A DNA stretch of 64,000 bases from Imbricaverruca yamaguchii (lineage: Eukaryota > Arthropoda > Thecostraca > Neoverrucidae): contig JAOTOL010001438.1 of NCBI GenBank assembly GCA_034440575.1, positions 972,387-1,036,386 of the forward strand, written 5' to 3'. This document shows, piece after piece, positions 47,537 through 59,647 of this stretch (its first letter is position 1; every line of letters begins with the position of its first letter). Under the pieces are notes generated by a model. That model saw nothing but the letters and a program-made list of their open reading frames with translations. It was not told the DNA's origin and searched no databases. The translations under genes were made by a program, and so were the position numbers.

Positions 47537-49393
47537 GTGCTGGCTGGTCGGACCTCTGCTCCTCCGTCAGTTGGCTGGCGACCGGCCGCGTCGGCCTATT
47601 TCCTGTCGCCACAAACGTGTCGGAAGTCGTAGCCGCTCCGGCTGCGTTCAAGCGCTGAACCCACCGATCTCTAGCAGCCTGTTAATGGCTTGTGTCCGTG
47701 TACCATGTCTAGTGTGTGAAGCGTGAAGCGTGCTTGTGCTAGTCTCTGTCCGAGGGATTTGAGCTTGGCAAGTGTAGGGAGGGAAGCCGAAGAGAAGCTG
47801 GCAAAGTTCTGAATATGTGCAATTGAGCAGAATGGTTCTTGTATGCTTACTAGGGTGAGTGAGCGATATCACATTAGTGGTCGTCTGTGTCAGGTTAACT
47901 TCATGTCATGGGTGAGTATGTGTGCCACTGTTTTTGTCTGCATGTCAAATGGCGTTGACTCTGCAGTTATGTTTCACGTCAGCTGATGTGTGCAGTTTAT
48001 TAACCAGATGCAGGTACTGTGCGACGATGGTACAGATTTGTGGCTGTTTTCCCGCTCAAGTGAGTACATTTATTATGATCTATGGTACGTAATTAGGGTG
48101 CAAACACATTACATTGCATAGTGATGTGTTTGCACGATCCCATGCGATTTGCATTACTGTGCTTCCCGCCGGTCTGAACGGATCGCTGTTCGTGCTATTA
48201 TAATATGCATGGTACGGGGGTGTATGGACAGCAGCTGTTGTGCCTATTTTGTCGTTACCCAGTAAAAATGTGTGGTTTCGTGCCTCTGTGTGTGGGAACG
48301 TTGTGGCGACAGTGGTTTGTGTGTAGCGAAAATATGTGTCATGATCGACTTCAGTATGTTGTATTTGGTAGTATTCTGTGATTGATGATCTACAAATCGA
48401 TGGTCATCCTTGCACTTTGTACTTAATTTAACGTTCAACGTTCAATATCTGTGTACTTCCTCGCAGGAAGAGACGCGCCATATTGTGTCCGCCTTGTGGA
48501 CACATGTTGACACCATGTTATTCCCAGCGATGGCCACGCCCGAATGGTTCTGTTCCCGTCTGTCTCCTTAGTATATATTTTTGCAATTTCACCACAATGT
48601 TTTCTTTGAATCCCAAATGCCCGAATTGCTTGTATAACTTGCTCAATCAGACCCGTTAGGTAGACACCTAACGTGGAGCACGCATCCTACATTTCATTGC
48701 ACGCCGCCAAAGTTTCAAATAAACATTTTACTGAATTCCGAAATTCGTGCAGTTCCTCAAAAATTGAACGCAAGTGCATGTGTTTAGGGTTTACCAGGAA
48801 AGCGCGGTGGCGTTTTTACGGCAAATGCAATTTTTTCGGTTACTAAGTGCGAATATATCATGATTAGTGCGAAATGCACGGGTAACTCACTGCATCCGAA
48901 TTTTTTAATTTGGTCCCGTAATTCAGTAACGTCACGGGCGGATCCTGAAGCCGGGCTTCTGGACAAATTCAAAAACAAATTATCCCATTTGAAACAACTC
49001 ATCGGAGTTGAACAGCTATCAGCCGTCGGGTCTATTTAAGAGAACATTTATGTCACAAAACGTTCTTAGATTTCGAGAAAGTTGCATTTTAATGCAAATT
49101 TTTCGCCAAAAAATCAGTCTCTTGGTGAGGTGGAGGTGTTGAGACTTTGTCCCGTTGACAACCCTTTGGATTCGAAAGTGAGTTGCGGCATAAGAAATTT
49201 ATACACATACGCATGACGAGCTACCACGATCTATTAGTTAATTGTCTGGGATGTGCTTTGAAATTTACGCCACCAAAGCTGGAGTCGAGAATTAACTGCA
49301 TACAAACCTGCACATTCAGGGCACAACATATCCATGTTTAGCCGGTGGTGCCAGCCTGCTACTGATGCGGTATATGCATGGTTTGTGTTTCAG
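47537..49393. other. Unassigned sequence upstream of the Ig exon
   Basis: No further exon recognised. At 48098-48112 and 48121-48135 an inverted repeat (GTGCAAACACATTAC against GTGATGTGTTTGCAC, one mismatch, 8-base loop) could form a hairpin. TTTGTGTTTCAG immediately before 49394 is the splice acceptor of the next exon. Confidence 0.5.
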
Positions 49394-49500
49394 ATCTGGC
49401 GTTCCGACCTCGCTTCACTGGGGTCGTGCAGAATGTGACTATACAACAGGGCCGGGAGGCCGTGCTGTCCTGCGCCGTGGAAAACCTTCGCACCTACAAG
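49394..49500 (+). CDS. Immunoglobulin-domain exon of a lachesin/DIP-like cell-adhesion protein (partial)
   Basis: The 107-base exon lies between acceptor TTTGTGTTTCAG and a GT donor directly after AAG (AAG|GTCAGA). It begins in phase 1, as Ig-domain exons usually do, and ends on a codon boundary. The peptide includes RPRFTGVVQNVTIQQGRE, then AVLSCAVENLRTYK: the A/B strands of a first Ig domain, the first disulphide cysteine in LSC, an N-glycosylation site in NVT, and the YK that in lachesin/DIP proteins precedes VAW on the C strand. Known members are secreted or GPI-anchored neuronal and septate-junction adhesion molecules. The exon with the core tryptophan and second cysteine is not found downstream in this window, so it lies beyond or was missed. 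The frame runs 29 codons past the donor, but with a repetitive non-Ig sequence (HSQAK..GSLSEAE..GSHSEAD), so it is intronic. IgLON-type relatives in other phyla are a less likely alternative. Confidence 0.78.
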
Positions 49501-51982
49501 GTCAGATCACATTCGCAGGCTAAGATCGGATCACTTTCGGAGGCTGAGGTCGGATCACATTCTGAGGCTGACGTCACAGACGTTTGATTGTTCGCCGGTG
49601 TTGTGCGCCGCCACTCTTTTCACCGTAAACATTGGTGTTCCAAGAAAACCACCTAGGTGGTAACGTCATAGTGTCTTTGGAGACTTTGGTGACAATCACT
49701 GCAGAGTTTTCCTCGACACAGATGCCATTTCTGAGAGTCTTAGATCAATCCCGTGAAGAATTAAGCAGATACGGTTCATCGACCTATTGCGTCACGTCTT
49801 GCAACCATGCAAATATAGAGCATGAAATAAGTATAATCCGCATTTAACGAAAAACAAGAGAAGACAACTAAAATGGAAAATCAAGATGGATTTTTGAATG
49901 TCGCTTAATGTCTTAATCAGTGCTTAATCCGTGACCTGGTGACATTCCCTCAAGGTCATGATGTCATGAGTTCCTCATTATTTTACCTCGATGTCAATGT
50001 GTTATGCATATCATTATTTATCATAATCTAAAATATAATATGCTTCTTATTTTAGCATGTATTATGCTTTTAGCATGCATTATGCTGATAGAGTTGCGGC
50101 GAATTGCCTGTAGAGGTCCACAATATTCCTATTTGTGTAAGTATGTCAGAAACGTGGTCCACTTTGGCGTCAACTGAAAACGCTGACTACTTCTAGTATA
50201 CAATGGGATGCATTCGTGTTGTATGAACTCTGAGCCCATCGTCAGAATAGGGCCATACTTTTCGGCTTGTTCTGTGCGGAATGTTGAGGGCGTCTGAACA
50301 ATGCATTATGCAAAGATACATGCTCTCGTGATATTCTCGCACTGTGACAGTGCTTTGTTATCGACATCCTTGCTCTTTTTACCTTCTACCTCAACTTATT
50401 ATGCATTTGCATTACTTTTTACTTTAAATACCCTTTATGTCCGCAGACAGAATTAGAACATTGCTACTGTATTTTTATCAATGTCCAGCGTGAATGCGGT
50501 ATCGGTATTAAGCTACCTGATTGAATTTGTGCTTTAACATTCATTGTAGATCTTATCAAACACCTAATTCCACTGCAGTATACAATAGAACGTCCAACGC
50601 ATTAACGACACAATTTTCAAAGCATTCGTTGTGGCAGACGTGAGACAGCACGATACGGACCATGTGGTGACCAATTATTTTGGTCATCCACTGTGTTTTT
50701 ATCTGAATGCAAACTCATTCCTTAAAACACCCTGGTCATTCGCTTTGCATCGCCATCTTCGCTAGTAGAAAGCTCGTATGCAGCGATTTTGTTGTTATCG
50801 AGGAGCACGATTGTATGGTATCCCCCCAGTCCCCTGCTCACTTACACTCTATGCAAGCCATTTGCTTGACGCATACATCTCTCGATTGCAAAATGCTTAG
50901 GGGCGAAGAATAGCCTAATGTCTCCACTTGGATTTTGTTCACAGTAATGAAGCAACTATTCTGCAGTTAAAATATAATCACCTGTCTTGCGCAGACGACC
51001 CGCCCTACAGACTACTTTGACTTCCACAAATACTGTCACACGCATTGTTTTCGTGTGAGGTTGCATAAAAACGTCATTCGCATGGTATGCCGTAGTCCTT
51101 CTCGTGATGGCAGATGCCCAAGAAGTTCGGCTCATTTTTGTAGTGACCACTACAGCCATCTGATAAATGGTGTATGTATCTTTCCCATATTCGGATGTAT
51201 TGAAAGGATGTGTGAGATTAGACGTAACTGAAATGAATCAACCAAGGCTACGCTGCGCTTGCAACAATCTGAAATAAAGTAGAAGTTAGAATGCCTAGAT
51301 CGGATGCAGAGTACAAAGGGATGCAGTGTGCACTGGCTGAACTACGCACTGTAATGTAGTGTACGCTCTGGTCAATTGAATCCTTCCTGATTTGATTCGG
51401 TCTGGTACAATTTATGACTATTTTTCGGACAAATGCCCAAGGTTCGACAGCTCATCATCCCTGTGACATTTTCTTCCCCAGCTCCAGCAGAACTTGCTCA
51501 AGTCCCAGTAATGTAATGCCCCTGTTTGTTAACACACAGCACTACGGAGGGAGGCGAACTCTGAACACCCAATTTTGGGATTGTCTGCATTGTCCTTGAA
51601 CGTGGCATGTAGCTCTATGAAGTTCCCCATCATTGGACATCCTTGCACGCGCACTTTATTCCCGTTCAGGTCTCGAATAGCCAGCGAGTGTTATTGACCT
51701 CGGCACGTCATGCTGATATCGCCAAATTCGCAAAATGCACTCACTTTTGTTTTGGTATCGTCCGTGATGCCTTTGTGCAAAATGAAGGCACCTCGGGCAA
51801 AACACAAAACTCCTTGATCTTTCGGCTGTTTGTCATGAGGTAGTGAGAAGGACCAAAGAAGCTCATAGCCTTGGCCTTAGAGAGAGAGAGAGAGAGAGGC
51901 GATAACGTCAGAATCTGAAGCCTTCGCTTGTGGTGGCTGAAACGCTCCCTCGTTTCGCTCTGCTTGGATCGCTGGTAGCCAT
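49501..51982. other. Unassigned sequence (intron after the Ig exon)
   Basis: Just inside the intron, TCRGATCACATTC-GAGGCTGA words repeat three times (49503-49575, about 30 bp period). No further Ig exon with a VAW/W core or D-x-G-x-Y-x-C motif seen. A (GA)n tract lies at 51879-51899. Confidence 0.5.
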
Positions 51983-53292
51983 AGTGTGTGGCGCCAGTCT
52001 GTCCACCACAGTGTCGTGTGGCGCCAGTCTGTGTCGTGTGGCGCCACTACAGTGTGGTATGGCACCAGTATGTCCACTAGTGTCGTGTGGCGCCAGTCTG
52101 TCCACTACAGTGCCGTGTGGCGCCAGTCTGTCCACTACAGTGCCGTGTGGCGCCAGTCTGCTCACCACAGTGTCGTGTGGCGCCAGTATGTCCACTAGTG
52201 TCGTGTAGCGCCAGTCTGCTCACCACAGTGTCGCGTGGCGCCAGTATATCCACTAGTGGCGTGTGGCGCCAGTCTGTCCACTAGTGTCGTGTGGCGCCAG
52301 TCTGTCCACTACAGTGTCATGTGGCGCCAGTCTGTCCACTACAGCGTCGTATGGCGCCAGTCTGTGTCGTGTGGCGCCACCTACAGTGTCGTATGGCGCC
52401 AGTCTGTCCACTATAGTGTCGTGTGGCGCCAGTCTATCCACTAAGTGTGTTGCCAGTATAGTTTTATTAGTGTGTGTGGGCAGTTGTAATGTGTGTGGGC
52501 CAGTTGTACTAGTGTCGTGTGGGCCAGTCTATCACTAAGTGTCGTGTGGCGCCAGTTGTAAAGTGTCATGTGGCGCCAGTCTGTCCACACAGTGTCGTGT
52601 GGCGCCAGTCTATAAGTGTCGTGTGGCGCCAGTTATACTGAGGGTGTGGGCCATCTGTCCACAAGTGTGTGTGGCGCCAGTATAAAAGGGGGGGGGGCAG
52701 CGCACTACAGGGTGTGGAGGACTAAGTGGGAGCTGTCCACTACAGTGTCGTGTGGCGCCAGTCTATCCACTACAGTGTCGTGTGGCGCCAGTCTGTCCAC
52801 TACAGTGTCGTGTGGCGCCAGTCTGTCCACTACAGTGTCGTGTGGCGCCAGTCTGTCCACTACAGTGTCGTGTGCGCCAGTCTGTCCACTACAGTGTCGT
52901 GTGGCGCCAGTCTGCCACTACAGCGTCGTGGGGCCAGTTCCTACAGTGTCGTGTGGCGCCAGTCTGTCCACTACAGTGTCGTGTGGCGCCAGTCTGTCCA
53001 CTACAGTGTCGTGTGGCGCCAGTCTGTCCACTACAGTGTCGTGTGGCGCCAGTCTGTCCACTACAGTGTCGTGTGGCGCCAGTCTATCCACTACAGTGTC
53101 GTGTGGCGCCAGTCTGTCCACTACAGTGTCGTGTGGCGCCAGTCTGTCCACTACAGTGTCGTGTGGCGCCAGTCTGCCCTCTACAGCGTCGTGTGGTGCC
53201 AGTCTGCCCTCTACAGCGTCGTGTGGCGCCAGTCTGTCCACCACAGTGTCGTGTGGCGCCAGTCTGCTCACCACAGCGTCGTATGGCACCAG
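51983..53292. repeat. 30 bp minisatellite, about 1.3 kb
   Basis: Unit of 30 bp: TGTCGTGTGGCGCCAGTCTG followed by TCCACTACAG. It contains the palindrome GGCGCC. Both flanks (51983-52440, 52736-53292) are regular, with variants TCCACTAG, CTCACCACAG and CCCTCTACAG. The middle (52441-52735) is full of small deletions and a G9 run. Frames stay open for over 220 codons because the period is a multiple of three, with no sign of real coding. Confidence 0.96.
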
Positions 53293-55249
53293 CGTCTGAC
53301 GTGGCACATGGGGTGGCTTCCCGCAATATGCTCAGCTCTGGTCCTGCTAATGGAAGTGATGACGTCGGTGTCGCCTCTCCCAGGCATCGTGGGAATAGTG
53401 CCGAAACCAACCAACTAGTCGGATGGCGTCCGGTGTGATTGATTATTGTGAAGCTGTCTTCGGTGGTAGCGCATGCTCTTCCGACATGTCGGTGGTCGAT
53501 GAATTAGCGCCTGCGGTCTGGAGGTTTTGCACCTCCCGACAGGAGGTTCAGACGTCGAGAATCTCATGTCGTTTGGTGCGACCAAATCAAACGTACAAAT
53601 GTGTTCAACGCAACACGGACAAGTGCTCATCAGCAGGCCAACGGGCTTTATATGGGGACTGAGATGACCGTTTTTCGGACTACTCTTTCTATGCGAAATA
53701 CGTAATGTTAACCTCCACGATGTTCGGGGGTGGTACGCCCCCTTGTCCCCCCCCCCCCATTGACACTGCCAATGCAAGTGTCAACTATCACACGTTCCCA
53801 ATCATAAATTATGAAGGAAATTGCAGCAATTTTCCGTTTTCGCAACCAAGGGGTTCCACTAATTTTAGTCGGTACGTGATATGATACTATCCCCAAAATT
53901 AGAACGCATAGCATGCCATGGAATTTCTGCTAGTAAAATAAAATGTATTCTAGTAAATGTGAAGCACCCGGTTGTAAGTTAGGGTCGCAAGCTTCGTCTG
54001 CTCTGCTGCTCGTTCTCTATGCTTGTGTTGGAGAGACTCCGCTCTTCCGCCAGCCTTGCCACTATGTGGGCGAGGGCGCGGATTCTTTTCAGCAGGTCCA
54101 AGTCCAGTGGCTAGGGTTGTTCACATCTAGTCTGTGGTGATGATCCTCCGAGGACTCATTTTCCCGCGTTTCTGAAGAAAAACGGAGGTGCTTCAGCCGA
54201 TGAATTACACGTACTCACGTGGATGGGGGAACCGTATCAGGATGGGTCATATTTGGCTCGCTGCGAATGCCCATCTCCCGACAAAAAAAAAATATTGAGG
54301 AGCTGTGATTAATAAGCTTGCGGAGAACCAAAGTGCCCTGGCAGGTCAATTGCACGCGCACGTGTGGTTGGTAGGGCGGTGCAGTGATTGGTCTTAGCTG
54401 GTTTGTGGTGATTGTCCATTTCAATTTCCCTGCATACTTTTAGTCGAATTTCGTTTGCAACTGGTTGAATGTTTCCATATTTCCTTAGCAAAATGTCTAC
54501 AATTGTGAAACAATTGAGCAAAAGAGCTGAATGTTTCCCTGCGTCTCTTAAGCGAAAAGCGCATCCAGTTGCTTCTTCACTACCTACTTCCGGTTCCTCA
54601 TTTACGTCTCATGTCCTACGGCCCGTCACAACTCACCAACGGGTAAAAGTTTCCTCACTTCAGCAAGCAAGCGTAAACTGGCTCGCTTTACTGGACGAAC
54701 TCCCGCACCGATCCCACGCCCGTTCCGCTAAGCGATCCGCTGGTTCGTTCAGACAGACTGTTCGTTCGTTCACTGTGTCACTTTGAACATGACCAATCGT
54801 ATGTCTGGCATGGCGTACGGCCTTTCAGCCGTTTCAACTTGGTTGCGTCCCGCACCGCGCAGCTTAAGCTGCCTCAAGCAGTCATTTCCACACTCACAAG
54901 AGCAGAACTGTATCGCCTTGTATGCAGCGTACCTTCGATTCACGGATCAAATCCTTCCAAGACCATCCTGAATGGTGTGGCAGCACGTGCACCAATATAA
55001 TTTTCAACCGCTGAAGTTGGCTGAAGTAATGCCGTCGAACTTCCGAACAAACCGTGCACTTTGGAGTCTTCATATGGTCTAAAACATGTTGGGTAACCGT
55101 TAGGGGTAGTCTTGATTGTACCTAAGGTATTTTCGATGGGGAAATATATTGACACCGTGAACACGATACTGGTTAGGGCTATCTATACGTACCAATTTCA
55201 ACCGGAGAATGGTGTCCTACGGGGGCGTAAATGGGATGGAGGGCAGAAC
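53293..55249. other. Unassigned sequence
   Basis: No gene recognised. A hairpin GGGGGTGGTACGCCCCC followed by a C12-like run lies at 53727-53758. The 105-codon plus-strand frame at 54469-54786 has no recognisable domain. Confidence 0.5.
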
Positions 55250-55565
55250 CGATTTTCTGGATCCGGCACGTACCACCCTTGTCACAGTGACGGCACCCCG
55301 AGTACAGCAGGCGACGATTGTGAATTGGAAATGTGTAGCCGGACATGGAACCGGGTAATGCAAACAACGGCACGTTATTGTTAGCCGTTTCCCAGTGTCA
55401 AACCAAATCGTGAAGGCTGAAAAAGGCCGCTTTCGCTCTTCACCACTTTCCCGTGTGCACTTGCCACGAGCGGCGAAAATGTTTCCTTTGTCGAGTTCGA
55501 TGATCGTGGTGGATGCACAGCGGTGTCGAATTCGTGTCGGTCGATCAATTGATTCCCGACGCACG
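55250..55565 (-). repeat. Dispersed repeat R3, copy 2
   Basis: The reverse complement aligns with 31796-32090 through the blocks TTCACGATTTGG, GGAAACGGCTA, CCATGTCCGGCTAC and CCAATT. The 115-codon minus-strand frame across it has a counterpart peptide in copy 1 (KRxF-AFxTIW) because of DNA homology, which leaves open a shared ancient coding origin. Confidence 0.75.
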
Positions 55566-56349
55566 TGACGATTGAGATTGACGATACATGGCGCGTGTGA
55601 CGCTTGCGATCTTAATCAGCTTTTCATCTGCGCGCCACCAAGTGAGCCAATTCCAGTGTAGCATTTTTGTGACTTTAGCTTGATAGTTTTCGCCAAAGGG
55701 GCTTCCAAAACCATCGGTCAATCGGCGAGTTTGTTTCAGACAAGTTCACCGGTTGGAAATGATATAGGGTAAACCTGCTACTACATCAGCCAAGCTCCCG
55801 TGGGATGGATTTGATACGTGAAGATAAATGCAGCTGTGTGGTATGAAGCTGCGTTTCACACCTATTTTTTTATATTATCACAACAATTATCCACTGTAAT
55901 TGGTAAACTTGGCGCACGCGCAGATTAAAACTGATATCGATCACAATCGCCACATGCATCATATATGTAGCTAAACAACACCCTATCAGCTGATTGTTAT
56001 TGTCCAGGCCTGATATCTCAGAACCTAAAATATGTGGTGCATCCTGGCATAGCCTAATCAGGGTGCCATTTCAGAACAATTATTTTAACATGTAGTTTCA
56101 AGTAATCCGTGCCCAAATTAAGAGTAGCCTTTGAAACCCTTCGGAGCAAACACACAAACAAGAGTAATGCTGAATTGGTGTCGTCTGCAATGCCGAGTTC
56201 GTTCGCTCAGTTTGCTTGCTCACTTACTCGGTCAGAGTCAAATTTGTAGGCATTGCCAATGCTCTCAAGGTTTGGATATTATAACTTGTAGTCTCTATTC
56301 CTAGATAATGCATGCACACCAAGATACACATATAAATATACATTATCTA
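55566..56349. other. Unassigned sequence
   Basis: No gene recognised. Confidence 0.5.
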
Positions 56350-56355
56350 TGTATA

Positions 56356-56426
<71 letters not shown>

Positions 56427-56439
56427 GTGTGTGTGTGTA
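56350..56439. repeat. (TA)n-(TG)n compound microsatellite
   Basis: About 70 bases of TA with one TATT interruption, then about 15 bases of TG. Same architecture as 2404-2526. Confidence 0.96.
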
Positions 56440-56681
56440 TTGTTCCTTGCCCGCGAGCATAACTGAACGTTTTCGACCGTCTCTGTTTGTGACACACTTC
56501 CTAATGATTATCTTGTTTGGTTAGACGCCCAGTTGGTATATCCTCAATCTCGCCAGCATTCCATGCATTTACTCACATGGTACATACCACAAAAGGGGAA
56601 CACGCATCACGCAGGGCGCACATGTGCACACACGCACGCACTCTGGTACGTAATTGCTAAATATCAAGACCATGCACCCGA

Positions 56682-57515
56682 ACCGTCTCACAGACCAGCA
56701 CGACACGGCCGGACCGTCTGACAGACCAGCACCACACGGACGGGCAGTCTGACAGACCAGCACCACACGGACGGGCAGTCTGACAGACCAGCACCACACG
56801 GCCGAACCGTCTGACAGACCAGCACCACACGGACGGGCAGTCTGACAGACCAGCACCACACGGCCGAACCGTCTGACAGACCAGCACCACACGGACGGGC
56901 AGTCTGACAGACCAGCACCACACGGCCGAACCGTCTGACAGACCAGCACCACAGGGCCGGACCGTCTGACAGACCAGCACCACACGGCCGAACCGTCTGA
57001 CAGACCAGCACCACAGGGCCGGACCGTCTGACAGACCAGCACCACACGGCCGTCTGACAGACCAGCACCACACGGCCGGACCTTCGACAGACCAGCACCA
57101 CACGGCCGTCTGACAGACCAGCACCACACGGCCGGACCTGCAACAGACCAGCACCACACGGCCGGACCTGCAACAGACCAGCACCACACGGCCGGACCTG
57201 CAACAGACCAGCACCACACGGCCGGACCTGCAACAGACCAGCACCACACGGCCGGACCTGCAACAGACCAGCACCACACGGCCGGACCTGCAACAGACCA
57301 GCACCGCACGGCCGGACCTGCAACAGACCAGCACCACACGGCCGGACCTGCAACAGACCAGCACCACACGGCCGGGCCTGCAACAGACCAGCACCACACG
57401 GCCGGACCTGCAACAGACCAGCACCACACGGCCGGACCTGCAACAGACCAGCACCACACGGCCGGACCGTCTGACAGACCAGCACCGCACGGCCGGACCT
57501 GCAACAGACCAGCAT
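56682..57515. repeat. 30/31 bp minisatellite in two sub-arrays, about 27 copies
   Basis: Units share ACAGACCAGCACCACACGG. The left sub-array (to about 57130) has 31 bp units ending CCGAACCGTCTG or ACGGGCAGTCTG, which alternate. The right sub-array (57130-57470) has 30 bp units with CCGGACCTGCA and is nearly invariant. Shortened units (57047-57120) mark the boundary. Minus-strand frames of 276-311 codons are periodic artefacts. Confidence 0.96.
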
Positions 57516-59632
57516 CACAGGGCCGGACCGCGCTGGCTGTATCCCGCCGCCGGCCCCAGCTTCTTTACGGAGCTGTTGCGCCGTTTTACGGAGCCGCGGC
57601 GCCGTTTTTCAGACGACCGCCGCCGACCGACCGACACGTCCATCATTTCCGGCGACGCGAGGCTCAACCAGAGCACTCGCATTTTCCGTGGCTCAATTAG
57701 TTTACAACACCCGCGGGGGCAGATACTAGCTCCTCACTCCTCTAATCTCTAAATAACTTCTTGGTAAACCCAATTTCCATGATTTACTCTGCTCCGGGGC
57801 GTCGGTACGATTAATGTTTAACGCCGCAAAAGTGAGGCATAGGCAGATAAGGAGGCGGTGGATGGGATTAGCAGGTGGATGGCGTGGCGCGCCCTCAGGT
57901 TGTCACGACACGACGGAAATGCAGCCTCAGCGACAGCAGACTTCACAACGGGAGCTCGGCAGGGAAGCTTGAAATTTAGCAGCTACAAACAAAGAAACAT
58001 CCTGCTCGGTAACATGATGTAAGAAAGTTAGGTCACTCTGCTAGAAAGGCTGCAGGTGGCGCAATATATTGCATTGTATGACAGTGTGTTATATATGTGG
58101 ATATTATATAGATATTGTGTGGTAATTCATGGCACAAGTAATACTGAAAATATACAATAATGAAGACAAAATATGACACCGCTTCCTCATCATTCACCTG
58201 GGTGGTAATCATTGACATAATATTCCATTAGCTGAGGGAAAGTGTTAAATGCTAGAAATGTGATGCTTACCTTGAAAAAGTACGCTAAGCTGCCTCATGT
58301 GGCGTCCGATAATTAAGCGCAATCAAACAAAAATCATATATTATGCAGAATCTACACGCGCAGCATTGCCAAGGAACACACTAGCATAATAGACAGGTAT
58401 ACACATGACACGCATACACGCATACATTACACTGAATCGTGATGCCGATGCTGACCACTTGGAGAGTGGTCGGCATCTCTGCCTCCGCCTACCTCCCGGT
58501 CCCGACGCATAGCTGAACCTTAGTGGAAGATGATGGGCTTCGCTTGTCACCCGCGACCAAGAGAATCGGGGTCTGCGCGCCCCCCCCCCCCCAGTGCGTG
58601 CCGTTGGCGTCCGGGTTCACCCTTGGCTGTGTGTGTGATATGTGGATTAAAAGCTTGGAAAACACTCGCAGGGAGAAAAGCCAAGCTGCATGGGATACCC
58701 GAAGTTAGACACCACGCACAATTTAAGTTGCAACCGTTCGTTTCTGCCAAATTAGAGCGGCCCCAGCTTTCTTCCCGGGATAAATGCCTCATATGGTTGT
58801 GTGATGCGGGAGTCGAGGAGGGACTGGTTTTGGACGTTATGTTGCGTCTGCAGGTCGTCTTCCACAACAATTCGCAAAATAGCCCAGGGAGCTGTGGGTG
58901 CATGTCTTCCGACAGCATCCTCAATCTCGGCTGTGTGTTGATGCTGAAAAAGACTTGGTAGGTGAACGTCGCCAAGTGGTATATACGGGATAGTGCAGGA
59001 GGAAGTGGTCTGTATCGGTCACAGCACGACCGCCTCGGGATGGATGTCAGTCGTGTTGGAAAACATAATCATGATCATGGTCAATGTTGCGTAGCCGTAA
59101 TTGTGATCAGATAACAGCTGCCAGCTGTGTGCTTTGGTTTGAGGATGAGCATTTATGGAGAAAGGGTTTGATTTTGTGCACGCACGATTTGTTTTGCGCT
59201 CAGCAGTCCTGGAGCGTATTCTTCTACGAAGCACTGCTCGTCACATAAGATCACCGCACAGTTAAGCACGTGCGGGACAAATGTCATGGAAGACCGTGAG
59301 GGAACTTGAGTAGCTTTTTAACCGAGTAGTGCAATATATTTATATTTGCCGTGAGAACGTCATTGCATAATAATAGGTAATTGCTCCATTACGAGTTCAT
59401 GTATAGTTGCACAGCAACCACTTCAGGCTTCAAATTGTAGCTGATTGAAATCGTTTTCACGAAGGATGCTTTAATAATGCTTCGAGTAGTCTGAGCATTG
59501 TGCATCTTGGCTACAATGATGCCGAAAAATGCGTTCAATCCTTTTAATAGCCCTTCAGACAAAATTCATAGCAATAGTTTTCTTTTTACTCATGATGCCA
59601 AAACTTATGACAGTTCCTCTAACTCCCTCTTC
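57516..59632. other. Unassigned sequence
   Basis: 57530-57720 is GC/CpG-rich. A C14 run lies at 58580-58593. The 143-codon plus-strand frame at 58530-58961 matches no family I recognise. No exon supported. Confidence 0.5.
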
Positions 59633-59647
59633 CAGACTACATTATTG

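Noticed and set aside
49501..49587. Continuation of the Ig exon past 49500
   Set aside because: The frame stays open to 49587, but the peptide becomes a short repeat (SHSQAK, SLSEAE, SHSEAD) unlike an Ig C strand. The GT donor right after YK fits the family's exon end.
51983..53292. Array of 30 bp repeats resembling a CRISPR
   Set aside because: Units are head-to-tail with no unique spacers, there are no cas genes, and the genome is eukaryotic. It is a minisatellite. The same applies to the 30/31 bp array at 56682-57515.
54469..54786. 105-codon plus-strand frame
   Set aside because: No domain, codon pattern or splice context. Indistinguishable from chance.
56569..57518. Cys/Trp-rich 311-codon minus-strand frame
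   Set aside because: Product of the 30/31 bp minisatellite, with near-identical peptides in the other two frames.
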